This document shows, one piece after another, positions 8,653-19,102 of a stretch of 64,000 nt of DNA. Numbering within the stretch: the stretch's first letter is position 1; each line of letters opens with the position of its first letter. The stretch covers positions 293,496 to 357,495 of the forward strand of contig JAUJMY010000001.1 of assembly GCA_030446625.1 (NCBI GenBank), given 5' to 3'. The stretch is from Gaiellaceae bacterium. Lineage in GTDB: Bacteria > Actinomycetota > Thermoleophilia > Gaiellales > Gaiellaceae. A program made the translations under genes and the position numbers. The notes under the pieces were generated by a model. The model was given only the letters and a program-made list of their open reading frames with translations, was not told the origin of the DNA and ran no database searches.

Positions 8653-11212
8653 CGGACGCCGCCGTCTCGGCGGCCGCTGGGCCGCGCCTCGGACGCGACG
8701 CGTTCCTGTCGCTCGACGGGACCTGGGACTTCGTCCCCGGCGACCACGAGCACGACGCGCTCGACGAGCTCGAGCCGGAGGCGATCCGGGTGCCCGGCCT
8801 CTGGGAGGCGCAGGGCCACCTCGACCTCGACGGCGTCGCGTGGTACCGACGGCGGCTCGAGGTCGACGCGACGGACGGATACTGGACGTTGCGCTTCGGC
8901 GCGGTGATGGACTTCGCGGACGTCTTCCTCAACGGCGTCCACGTCGGCTCGCACGAGCACGCGTTCACGCCGTTCGAGCTCGACGTCTCGGGTGCGCTGC
9001 TGCGCGGCGAGAACGTGCTCGCGGTGAGCAGGGATGGGCGAACCACGCGTTCCCGAGCCGGCCGAGCCTGTACCTGACCTACGGCGGCATCTGGCAGCCG
9101 GTCACGCTCCACCGCCACGGGCCGGTGGTCGTCCGCGACGTCTTCGTCAACGGCGACCCGCGCGACCTCGTCGTGAGCGCCGAGATCTCCAACCGCGCAG
9201 CCGCGCGCGAGCCTGCGCTCGTCCGGCTGTCGATCCTCGCCGCCGAGCACGAGGCGGAGGTCGAGCTCGAGGCGGGCGAGTGCCAGCGCGCGTCCTTCGC
9301 GGTCGGGCCGACCGCCGCGCCACGGTGGTCGCCGGACGACCCCGTCCTGCACGACGCCGTCGTCGAAGTCGACGGGAGCGACCGCAGGAGCGTTCGCTTC
9401 GGCCTTCGGACGGTTCGCGTCGAGGGCGCGCGCATCCTCGTCAACGACGAGCCGTACCGAATGAAGAGCGTGCTCGTCCAGGGCTTCCGCGGAGACACGC
9501 TCTACGCCGAGGGCACGCGCGACGAGATCCGCGACGAAGTGGTCGCCGCGAAGGACGCCGGGTTCAACACGCTCCGCCTCCACATCAAGGCGTTCGACCC
9601 GGCGTACCTCGACGTCTGCGACGAGGTCGGCATCTTCGTGCACTGCGACCTCCCGGTCGCGGAGCCGGTGGCGTACGAGCAGCTCGGCGCCGACACCATC
9701 CTCGCGCGGCGGTGCGTCGCGGCCGCGCAGGAGCAGATTCGCCGCGACCGCAACCACCCGAGCGTCATCCTCTGGACGGTGATGAACGAGATCGGCGACC
9801 GGCAGACGGACGTCCGCCTGACGCCGGCGTACGAGGCCTTCGCGCGCACGCTCGTCGCGGCCGTCCACGACGCCGACCCGACGCGGCCGGTGATCGAGAA
9901 CGACTGGGTCGAGCCCGACCCGCCGCGCGTGTTCGCGTCGCCGATCCTCACCGCGCACTGGTACGGGCGGCTGCACCGCGACTGGCTCGAGAAGCTCGAG
10001 CGGAAGGCGATGCGGTGGTCGCGGCTCGAGCGGCCGTTACTCGTCAGCGAGTACGGCGACTGGGGCCTGCCGGAGATGCCCGAGCTGCCGGAGCCGCCGT
10101 TCTACGACACGCGGGAGGTCTGGGCCGCGGCGCTCGCGCGCGCGCTCTGGCCGGGGTCGGTCGAGGACTTCGTCGCGCAGACGCAGCGCTACCAGGGGCT
10201 GTCGGACCGGCTCCAGGCGGAGGTCTTCCGGCGGCACGACCACATCGGCGGCTACTGCCTCACCGAGCTGACGGACGTCCCGCACGAGCTGAACGGGCTG
10301 CTCGACCTGCACCGGAACCCGAAGCGAGCCGCGATCGCGGAGGTCGCCCGCGGCAACCAGCAGGTGCTGCCGATGCTCGACCTCTCCAGCCTCGTCGTCG
10401 AGGCGGGCCGGGCCGTTCGGGCGCAGCTTCACGTCGCGAACGACGGCGCGATCCTGCGAGATGTGGAGATCGACGTCGCCGGCGAGCGGCTGCGCGTGGA
10501 CGAGCTGCCAGCGCATTGCCCGACCTCGCTCGGGGAGATCGTCCTCGTCGCGCCGGCGACACCGGGTCGGCACGAGCTCTCCGTGCGGCTGCACGCGGGC
10601 GGGCGCCTCGTCTCCGTGAACCGCTACCCGCTCCACGTCGTCGACCCGCCTCGTTTCGAGGCGGAAGTGACGCTGATCGGCGAGAACGACGTCACTCGCG
10701 ACGCGCTCGAGGCCGTCGGCGTGCGCTGCGTCGGCCACGGGCCTGCGATCGTCGCCGAGGAGGCGCTCGAGGCGGGGCTGACGGACGAGCTCTGGGCCCG
10801 CCTGAGGCGCGGCGAGACCGTCGTCGTCCTCGCGCAGCCGTGGGAGGCGTCGCGCTGGTACCCGTCGCGCCTGCGGCTGAAGCCGGTCGAGACGCGCTGG
10901 GGCATCGGATTCCTCTTCACGACCGACGAGACGGCGCTCACGGCGTTTCCACGGCGCACGGTCCTCGCCGGCGAGGACGCGACGGTGCACGCTCGGGCGA
11001 TCGTCGTCGAGATCGACGGGCGCCCGTTCCCCGAGCACCCGCTCGTCGTCCGCTACAACCCGCGCTACACGACGGGCGCGATCGTCGGTGCGCACCCCGT
11101 CGGCGCCGGCCGCCTCATCTTCTGCCAGTTCCGGCTCGCCCGCCGCGCCGTCGCCGGCGACGTCGCCGCGCGCGCGCTCCTCGTGGATTTGGTGCGGCTC
11201 GCCGCCGCCTAG
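8649..11212 (+). pseudogene. GH2-family beta-galactosidase/glucuronidase-like enzyme, frameshifted
   Basis: Family GH2 enzyme with an N-terminal jelly-roll, an Ig-like domain, a TIM barrel and C-terminal domains. Start is GTG 8649, overlapping the GH84 stop. The first frame runs through LNGVHVGSHEHAFTPFELDV to ENVLAVS. Near base 9030 the homology jumps to another frame (QGWANHAFPSRPSLYLTYGG) and continues to 11212. In relatives a short linker lies between these two segments, so bases appear to be missing as well as the frame shifted. The acid/base Glu is in ILWTVMNEIGD (about base 9788) and the nucleophile in LLVSEYGDWG (about base 10049). Its end faces the minus-strand GH43 gene with one base between. 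Activity could be galactosidase, glucuronidase or another type. Confidence 0.8.
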
Positions 11213-11213
11213 C

Positions 11214-12224
11214 TCACGGCACCGGCTGCGCCTTGCAGGTCGGGCCTTCGACGTCCGGCTTCCCGTCCTCCCAGACGAGCCGGTCGACCCACAGCATCCG
11301 GGCCTCGAGCACCGCGTCGGCGGGCCACGCGTGGTACACGATCCACGTCTCGCCGTCGTCGTCGCGCACGACGGTCTGGTGGCCGGGACCGGAGGCGTCG
11401 CACGCGCTCTTCAGGATCGGGTTCTCCTCCGCGTCCTTGCACGGGCCCATCGGGCCGCGACACGTGGCGTAGCCGACGGCGTACTGGTCGCTGTCGAAGA
11501 CGTTCGCGGAGAAGAAGAGGTAGTAGTCGCCGTCCTCCTTCCAGAGCGTCGGCGCCTCGACAAGCGGCCCTTCCCACGCCGCGTCTTGCTTCACGAGGCG
11601 CGCGGGCTTCCCGACGAGCTTCAGCCCGTCCCCGGACAGGCGCTGCGAGTAGATGAACGTGTCGCGGCCGATCGCGTTGCCGTCGTTCTTCCACAGCAGG
11701 TACAGCGAGCCGTCGTCGTCGCGGAACGGGTGCGCGTCGATCGCGCCGCCCTGCTCCTGCTGACAGACGAGCGGCTTCTTCGAGCGGTCGACGAACGGCC
11801 CCTGCGGCGCCTTCGCGACCGCGGTGCCGATGCACTGGACGCCGTAGTCCGCGCCGTTCGCCGTGTAGTAGAGGACGTACTTGCCGTCGTTAAGCGCGAG
11901 CACCTCCGGCGCCCAGGTCTTGCCGACGTAGGCCCACTTGCCGAGCGCCCGCAGCGCGTCCGGGCCCTTCGCCCAGGTGACGAGGTCGGTCGACTTCAGG
12001 GTCTGGACGTTGCCGTCGTCGTCGTTCGTCGCGTACGCGTAGTACGTCCCCTTCACCTCGATCACGTGCGGGTCGGGGAAGTTGTCCATCTCGACCGGGT
12101 TCTCGAAGGTCGGCTCGTTCGCGGCCGGCTCGTCCGCGGCGCCTTCGTCGGACCCGCCGCACGCCGGCAGCGCGAGCAGCGCTGCGAGCGCGACCAGGAG
12201 CAGCGCGAGGCGGCGGCGGATCAC
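11214..12224 (-). CDS. GH43-fold glycosidase, lipoprotein
   Basis: Five-bladed beta-propeller glycoside hydrolase of the GH43/GH117 type (arabinanase/xylosidase-like), 336 residues. GTG at 12224 begins a signal peptide (IRRRLALLLVALAALLALPAC) with a lipobox Cys after LPA, so the protein should be anchored outside the cytoplasmic membrane. Expected catalytic residues are visible: the base Asp in NFPDPHV, the pKa-modulating Asp in DAHPFRDDDG and the acid Glu in EGPLVEAPTL. The GTG overlaps the TGA of the upstream PhyH gene, so the two form a minus-strand pair inside a plus-strand sugar locus. It is the only clearly exported hydrolase in region 1. Substrate is likely an arabinose- or xylose-containing glycan, but this is not proven. 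Confidence 0.85.
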   Translation of the reverse strand: MIRRRLALLLVALAALLALPACGGSDEGAADEPAANEPTFENPVEMDNFPDPHVIEVKGTYYAYATNDDDGNVQTLKSTDLVTWAKGPDALRALGKWAYVGKTWAPEVLALNDGKYVLYYTANGADYGVQCIGTAVAKAPQGPFVDRSKKPLVCQQEQGGAIDAHPFRDDDGSLYLLWKNDGNAIGRDTFIYSQRLSGDGLKLVGKPARLVKQDAAWEGPLVEAPTLWKEDGDYYLFFSANVFDSDQYAVGYATCRGPMGPCKDAEENPILKSACDASGPGHQTVVRDDDGETWIVYHAWPADAVLEARMLWVDRLVWEDGKPDVEGPTCKAQPVP

Positions 12225-13018
12225 CCCGTCTGGAGCTCCTCGACCGTGAAGCGCGGCCGCGTCGTGTGGAAGCTCGCGTTGTGGCCGGAGACCATCAGCC
12301 CCTGGCCCCAGTTCACGTGCGTCGCCGCGAGCGGCAAGTCGGCGGGGTCGCGGTACTGGAAGAGGACGTTGCGCCGCGTGCGCTCGCTCCGGTTGACGGC
12401 GGAGCCGTGGATCGTCAGGTAGTTGAAGAAGACGACGTCGCCGGAGCGGGCCGGCATCGGGATCCCCGACTCGAGCGGGTACTCGTGCGGGTCGAGGTGG
12501 TGCGAGCCGTCGTCGCTCGACTCGAGCGGGCCGAGCTCGTGCGAGCCCGGGACGACGTAGAGACACCCGTTCTCCTCGTCCGCGTCATCGAGGTGGACGC
12601 TCGCCGCCAGCATCGTGTGCCGGCTGTGCGGGAAGTACGGGTAGTCCTGGTGCATCGGGAACGGCGCGCCGCGCTCAGGCGGCTTGACGAGCATCTTGCA
12701 GTGGTGCAGCTGCACGTTCGGGCCGATCAGCTCGCGCAGCACCGCCGTCATGTTCGGGTGGCAGAGCGCGCGCGTGAAGCAGCCGTCGTGGTAGTGGAGG
12801 TCGTGGTAGCCCTTGAGCACGAGCTTCGAGCGCTCCTCCTCGTCGAGCCACGATCCGCCCCAGGTGTGGTTCACGTCCGACGCCGCCGCGACGGCGCGCT
12901 CGAGGATCCCATCGACGGCCGCGCGCATCTCCGCGACCTCGTCCGCGTCGAACACGCCCCCGACGTGCAGGTAGCCCCGCTCGAGGTACGTCGCCCGATG
13001 CTCCTCTCGCGGCGGCAC
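12221..13018 (-). CDS. Phytanoyl-CoA dioxygenase (PhyH) family Fe(II)/2-oxoglutarate oxygenase
   Basis: Non-haem iron, 2-oxoglutarate dependent oxygenase of the PhyH family, 265 residues. The iron triad can be read as the HxD of MHQDYPYF and a distal His in FNYLTIHGSAVNRS, followed by the Arg in ERTRRNVLFQY that binds 2-oxoglutarate. The GTG at 13018 is chosen because homology begins just after it (EEHRATYLERGYLHVGG). It lies only 60 bases from the divergent aldolase gene, so promoters of both directions must share that gap. Its TGA overlaps the start of the GH43-fold lipoprotein gene. Substrate is unknown; position suggests hydroxylation of a sugar-derived or lipid-linked compound. Confidence 0.88.
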   Translation of the reverse strand: MPPREEHRATYLERGYLHVGGVFDADEVAEMRAAVDGILERAVAAASDVNHTWGGSWLDEEERSKLVLKGYHDLHYHDGCFTRALCHPNMTAVLRELIGPNVQLHHCKMLVKPPERGAPFPMHQDYPYFPHSRHTMLAASVHLDDADEENGCLYVVPGSHELGPLESSDDGSHHLDPHEYPLESGIPMPARSGDVVFFNYLTIHGSAVNRSERTRRNVLFQYRDPADLPLAATHVNWGQGLMVSGHNASFHTTRPRFTVEELQTG

Positions 13019-13078
13019 GCTGCCGCGTAGGTTATTCGCCGCCGTGCCCGCGCAGGAGAGGAAGAGATCGCACCGGGA

Positions 13079-13915
13079 GTGACGACGCTCGACGCGCTCG
13101 CGCGCGAGAGCGGGACGTTCCTGATGGTCGCGATGGACCAGCGGGAGTCGCTCCGGACGATGCTGCGCGAGCACGGGCACGATGCGAGCGGCGACCGCGT
13201 GCGCCGCTTCAAGCGCGCCGTCGCGTCGGAGCTCGCGCCGCACGCCTCGGGCTTCCTCATCGATCGTGATCACGTCGCCGCGGTCGCGCCGGCGGTCCCG
13301 CACGGGCTGATCCTCGCCGTCGACCGGCTCGTGCAGGAGGAGGGCGGCGCAGTGGAGGACACGTCGCTCGACGAGGACCCCGAGCTCGTCCCCGGTGTCG
13401 TCGCGCTCAAGCTGCTCGTCATCTGGCGCGACGACGAACGGCGCGGAGAACGCGTCGGGCTGGCACGGCGGTTCGTCGAGCTCGCGGCGCGGCACGGGCT
13501 GCTCTCGGTCCTCGAGCCCGTCGTGCGCGTGCCCGACGAACGGCGCGAGGACGCGATCGTCGAGGCCGCGCGCGAGCTCGGAGCGGTGCGCCCGGACCTC
13601 TACAAGTGCCAGGTGCCGCTCGCCGGGCGCGGCGACGCGCGCGAGATCACCCGCCGCGCGCGCGAGATCGACGCGGCGCTCCCGTGCCCGTGGGTCGTCC
13701 TCTCGCAGGGCGTCGAGCCGGCGGACTTCCCCGCCGCGGTCGAGGCGTCATGCCGCGGCGGCGCCTCGGGGATGCTCGCCGGGCGTGCGGTCTGGACCGC
13801 GACGCTCGCCGCGGACGACCCGACGGAGCTCCTCCGCTCGCACTCCGTGCCGCGGCTGCGCGAGCTTGCCGGGATCGTCGACGCGCACGGGCGGCCCTGG
13901 CGCGAGAACGCGTGA
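13079..13915 (+). CDS. Class I aldolase of YihT/LacD type
   Basis: Schiff-base aldolase of the tagatose-bisphosphate/sulfofructose-phosphate aldolase group, 278 residues from GTG 13079. It aligns along its length with what I recall of E. coli YihT: TFLMVAMDQRESLRTML, ALKLLVIWRDDE, LLSVLEPVVRVP, DLYKCQVPLAG (Schiff-base Lys) and GASGMLAGRAVW. YihT cleaves 6-deoxy-6-sulfofructose 1-phosphate to DHAP and sulfolactaldehyde; LacD relatives act on ketohexose bisphosphates. In this locus, with a lyxose/mannose-type isomerase and glycerate kinase, a ketose 1-phosphate giving DHAP plus glyceraldehyde is plausible, but a sulfosugar cannot be excluded. The TGA overlaps the GTG of the FAD oxidoreductase. 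Confidence 0.85.
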   Translation: MTTLDALARESGTFLMVAMDQRESLRTMLREHGHDASGDRVRRFKRAVASELAPHASGFLIDRDHVAAVAPAVPHGLILAVDRLVQEEGGAVEDTSLDEDPELVPGVVALKLLVIWRDDERRGERVGLARRFVELAARHGLLSVLEPVVRVPDERREDAIVEAARELGAVRPDLYKCQVPLAGRGDAREITRRAREIDAALPCPWVVLSQGVEPADFPAAVEASCRGGASGMLAGRAVWTATLAADDPTELLRSHSVPRLRELAGIVDAHGRPWRENA

Positions 13916-15393
13916 CAGGGGGCGCGGACGTCGTCGTCTTCGGCGCGACGGCCGCCGGTGTCGCAGCGGCTGTCGCGGCAAGCGAGGCCGGAGCCGCGAC
14001 GACGCTCGTCGCGCCCGAGCGCCACGTCGGCGGCATGGTCTCCGGCGGTCTCGGCTGGACCGACCTCGGCGACACGCGCGTCCTCGGCGGCTTCGCCCGC
14101 CGCTTCTACGCGGCGGTCGCCGACCACTACGGCGCCGAGCTCTGGGAGGTGAAGGGGCCGGAGCCGCACGTCGCGGAGCGGCTGCTCGAGCAGGCCCTCG
14201 AGCGCGCGGGCGTCGACGTGCGCCTCGGCGAGCGCGAGCTGGCGGGCGCTGCGGTGTACGTCGACGCGAGCTACGAGGGAGACGTGCTGGCGGCGCTCGG
14301 CGTCCCGTACGCCGTCGGGCGCGAGTCGACCGCGCTCTACGGCGAGCGGTGGGCGGGGCGGCAGCCCGCGTACCGGCCCGGCAAGCACAACTTCTCGACG
14401 CTCGTATCGCCGTTCGCTGACGACGCCTCGCTGCTTCCGTTCGTGCGGGAGCCGGAGCTGGACGAGCACGGTTGGCCGGAGGAGCGGCTCGGCGAGGGAG
14501 ACGGCGGCCTCCAGGCGTACGCGTACCGCGTCTGCCTGACCGACCGCGCCGAGAACCGCCTCCCGCTCGACGCGCCGCCGGGCTACGACGCTGCCCGGTT
14601 CGAGCTGCTCGCGCGGCTGCTGAGCGCGGCCGGTGACCGCCTTCACGCGCGCGACCTGCTGGGGCTCTTCCCCGACCTGCTGCCGGGCGGGAAGTGCGAC
14701 GTGAACTCGATCGGACCGTTCTCGCTCAACGTCCTCGACGGCAGCAACCGCGAGTATCCGGACGGCGACGAGCCGACGCGCGAGCGCATCCGCGCCGAAC
14801 ACCTCGCCTACACGCAGGGGCTGCTGCACTACCTCGCCTCCGACGACACCGTTCCGGCGCACGTCCGCGAGGAGGTCGCTCGCTGGGGCCCGTGCGCCGA
14901 CGAGTTCCGCGACTCCGGCGGCTGGCCGCACCAGCTCTACGTCCGCGACGGCCGCCGCATGCTCGGGGAGTACGTCCTGCGCGAGTCCGACCTCCTCGAC
15001 GCGCGCCCGCAGGACGACGTCGTCGCGTTAGGCTCGTACAACATCGACATCCGCGAGGTGGAGCGAACGTGGCGGTTCCTGCCGGAGTACTTCCGGACGC
15101 CCGCCGTCTTCAACGAGGGCTACCTGTCCGTCGCCGTCCGGCCGTACCCGATCCCGTACCGGTCGCTGACGCCGCGGCGCGAGGACGCGACGAACCTGCT
15201 CGTCCCGCTCTGCCTGTCGGCGTCGCACGTAGCGTTCGGCTCCGTGCGCATGGAGCCGACGCTGATGCTGCTCGGACACGCTGCGGGTGCGGCCGCGGCG
15301 CAGGCGGCGCGGCGCGGCGTCGCGGTGCAAGACGTCGACGTGCCCGCGCTCCAGCAGTCGCTGCTCGACGACGGGCAGGTGCTCGCGGGATGA
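13912..15393 (+). CDS. FAD-dependent oxidoreductase
   Basis: Flavoprotein of the FAD-dependent oxidoreductase group often found in sugar-use loci (Pfam FAD_oxidored type), 493 residues. The N-terminus has a Rossmann dinucleotide motif, VVVFGATAAGVAAAVAASEAG, followed by GGMVSGGLGWTD. A second conserved part lies near the C-terminus (YLSVAVRPYPIPYRSLTP, LLVPLCLSASHVAFGSVRME, MLLGHAAGAAA). No signal peptide or membrane segment. GTG 13912 and ATG of the next gene at 15390 both overlap stop codons, so it is the second cistron of a coupled five-gene run. It probably oxidises a sugar, sugar acid or polyol; the substrate cannot be inferred from sequence. Confidence 0.85.
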   Translation: MTGGADVVVFGATAAGVAAAVAASEAGAATTLVAPERHVGGMVSGGLGWTDLGDTRVLGGFARRFYAAVADHYGAELWEVKGPEPHVAERLLEQALERAGVDVRLGERELAGAAVYVDASYEGDVLAALGVPYAVGRESTALYGERWAGRQPAYRPGKHNFSTLVSPFADDASLLPFVREPELDEHGWPEERLGEGDGGLQAYAYRVCLTDRAENRLPLDAPPGYDAARFELLARLLSAAGDRLHARDLLGLFPDLLPGGKCDVNSIGPFSLNVLDGSNREYPDGDEPTRERIRAEHLAYTQGLLHYLASDDTVPAHVREEVARWGPCADEFRDSGGWPHQLYVRDGRRMLGEYVLRESDLLDARPQDDVVALGSYNIDIREVERTWRFLPEYFRTPAVFNEGYLSVAVRPYPIPYRSLTPRREDATNLLVPLCLSASHVAFGSVRMEPTLMLLGHAAGAAAAQAARRGVAVQDVDVPALQQSLLDDGQVLAG

Positions 15394-16171
15394 CGAGCAC
15401 GATCGCGTTCATGACCGCGAACTACGTCGCTCGCCAGACGGGCTACGCGATGCACGGCTGGGGCCACGGAGACCGCACGACAAACGAGCACTTCCGGCCG
15501 CTCGACACGTACGCGGCGCGGCTCGGCGAGCTCCTCCGGGACGTGCGCGAGCTCGGCTTCGACGCGATCGACCTCTGGGGAGCGCAGTTGAGCCCGTCGT
15601 GGGCGACGGACGAGCACATCCAGATCGCGCGCGAGCTGCTGGCGCGGCACGGCCTGCGCGTGACGACCTACGCGGCGTGGATCGGCCGCGACGACGTCGA
15701 GCGCGCGTGCGAGATCGCACTCGCCGTCGGCACGACGATCATCGGCGGCGGCGCGTCCGGCGACGCGAATGCGCTCGTGCCCGCGCTGCGCGAGCGCGGC
15801 GTCACGCTCGCGTACGAGAACCATCCCGAGCGCACGCCGCAGGAGGCGCTTGCAAGGATCGCCGGCGGAGACGGCGCGCTCGCGCTGACGATCGACACGG
15901 GCTGGTGGGGCACGCAGGGGTACGACGCCGCGCGCGCGATCGACGAGCTCGCCGGGCACGTCGCGCACGTGCACCTGAAGGACGTGCTCGCCGAGGGGGA
16001 GCCGCACGAGACCTGCCGCTGGGGCGACGGCGTCGTTCCGATCGAGGAGTGCGTGCGGACGCTGCGGCGGGTCGGCTACGTGGGCGCGATCGCGATCGAG
16101 CACGAGCCGGAGACCTACGACCCGAGCGACGACTGCCGCGAGATGCTCGCGCGGCTCCGCGGCTGGCTCGC

Positions 16172-16175
<4 letters not shown>
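15390..16175 (+). CDS. Sugar phosphate isomerase/epimerase (xylose isomerase-like TIM barrel)
   Basis: AP-endonuclease-2-type TIM barrel of the sugar phosphate isomerase/epimerase family, 261 residues. Metal-binding positions appear as Glu in TLAYENHPE, Asp/Gly in LTIDTGWWG, His pair in VAHVHLKD and the terminal Glu in AIAIEHEPET. Such proteins interconvert ketoses or keto-inositols and are commonly paired with Gfo/Idh/MocA dehydrogenases, as here: the next gene overlaps its stop by four bases. It is distinct from the cupin-type isomerase at 17245. Substrate unknown; a 3-keto-sugar or ketohexose is likely from context. Confidence 0.87.
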
Positions 16176-17763
<1,588 letters not shown>

Positions 17764-17764
17764 C

Positions 17765-18754
17765 CTGCGCGCCGTCGCCGCTCCGGCGAGCCTGAAAGGA
17801 GTTCTCTCCGCTCCGGCTGCGGCCCGGGCGCTTGTCGAGGGGTTCGGCGCTCGAGGCGTCGACGCGCAGCCGCTGCCGGTCGCGGACGGCGGAGAGGGAA
17901 CGGCGGAGGTCCTCGCGGCCGCCGCCGGTGGCGAGTGGCGCAGCATCGTCGTCTCCGACCCGCTGTGCCGGCCGGTGGAGGCGCGTCTGCTGTTCCTTCC
18001 GGACGGGACGGCGGTGGTCGAGTCGGCGCAGGCGATCGGGCTACCCCTTCTCGCCCCGCACGAGCGCGACCCGCTGCGGGCGACGAGCTACGGCCTCGGC
18101 GAGCTGATTCTCGCTGCGCTGCGCGAGCGTCCGGCGACGGTGCTCGTCTGCCTCGGCGGCAGCGCGACCGTCGACGGCGGTCGGGGGATGCGTGACGCAC
18201 TGGGCGACCGCGCGATCCCGGTCCCGCTGCGGGTCGCGTGCGACGTTTCCAATCCGCTCCTCGGCGAGCGTGGCGCCGCGCGCGTCTTCGGACCGCAGAA
18301 GGGAGCGTCCGCAGAGGAGGTCGAGGAGCTCGAGGCGAGGCTGCGCGCGATGCCGGAGCTCGCGCCGTTCGCGCAGCTCCCCGGAGCCGGAGCAGCGGGC
18401 GGGCTCGCGGCGGCGCTCGCCGCGCTCGGCGGAGAGCTCGTGCCGGGCTCGCGCCTCGTGCTCGACACGCTCAGCTTCCGTGAGCGCATCCGCGGCGCGG
18501 CGCTCGTCGTCACCGGAGAGGGCATCGTCGACGCGACGTCGGCCGCGGGCAAGGCGCCCGGCGCCGTCGTCGCCGCCTGCCGCGCCGAAGGCGTCCGGTG
18601 CGTCGTCTTCGCCGGCGTGATCCTGCGTGGGCTCGCCGGAGCCGAGGCGCGCGCGCTGAGCGGCGACCCCGAATGCGCGGGGCAGGACCTGCGCGACCTC
18701 GGTGCCGAGCTCGCTGCGGAGCTACGAGCGGCGCCGTCGGGCGCGCGCGGATAG
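17765..18754 (+). CDS. Glycerate kinase, apparent CTG start
   Basis: Glycerate kinase of the GckA/GlxK type, phosphorylating D-glycerate with ATP. The usual N-terminus (M-R-V-L-V-A-P-D-S-F-K-G) is matched position for position by LRAVAAPASLKG, whose first codon is CTG at 17765, one base after the isomerase stop; no ATG, GTG or TTG lies in frame between the preceding gene and this conserved stretch. GGAGGT is 14 bases upstream. Other motifs are LPVADGGEGTAEVL, LGGSATVDGG, CDVSNPLLG and GEGIVDATS. At 329 residues it lacks about 30-40 residues after GGSATVDGGRGM compared with standard members, and the usual Asp of PDSFKG is Ala. In context it feeds glyceraldehyde-derived glycerate to glycolysis. 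Confidence 0.85.
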   Translation: MRAVAAPASLKGVLSAPAAARALVEGFGARGVDAQPLPVADGGEGTAEVLAAAAGGEWRSIVVSDPLCRPVEARLLFLPDGTAVVESAQAIGLPLLAPHERDPLRATSYGLGELILAALRERPATVLVCLGGSATVDGGRGMRDALGDRAIPVPLRVACDVSNPLLGERGAARVFGPQKGASAEEVEELEARLRAMPELAPFAQLPGAGAAGGLAAALAALGGELVPGSRLVLDTLSFRERIRGAALVVTGEGIVDATSAAGKAPGAVVAACRAEGVRCVVFAGVILRGLAGAEARALSGDPECAGQDLRDLGAELAAELRAAPSGARG

Positions 18755-18880
18755 CGAGCGCGGCGGCGCTCCAGCGGCGACTCCCGCGGACGCGCTGAGG
18801 CATCGCGTGCGACGCCGTGGAGGAGGCCGCGAGGCTCGGCCGCGCGGGCGTTCGGAAACCGAGTACGGCCAAGGCGTCGA

Positions 18881-18952
18881 TGCCCCCGGCCGGAATCGAA
18901 CCAGCGCACGCGGTTTAGGAAACCGCTGCTCTATCCACTGAGCTACGGGGGC
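18881..18952 (-). tRNA. tRNA-Arg (CCU)
   Basis: Cloverleaf read on the minus strand. A seven-pair acceptor stem GCCCCCG/CGGGGGC, D arm GCTCAGTGGATAGAGC, anticodon stem GCGGT/ACCGC with loop TTCCTAA (anticodon CCT), and T arm GCTGG-TTCGATT-CCGGC. The discriminator base is A and CCA is not encoded. The flanking 348 bases between the glycerate kinase and the membrane gene (18755-19102) hold nothing else that I can support. Confidence 0.97.
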
Positions 18953-19102
18953 GACATGGCCGGATTTGCAGGGATTTCGTCAATCCGGCTTCCCTTCAGT
19001 CTATCGTCGCGTTCCACATCAAGATCAGGGTTTTCTACTCACCGCTGAGGAACACGGTCTGGGATAAGGGCGCGTGCGCGCGATAGGAGTAGGAGTCCAT
19101 CT

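Noticed and set aside
18881-18952. tRNA-Arg as attachment site of an island spanning 19-45 kb
   Set aside because: I did not see a second copy of the tRNA 3' end further right, nor any integrase gene; the idea remains untested.
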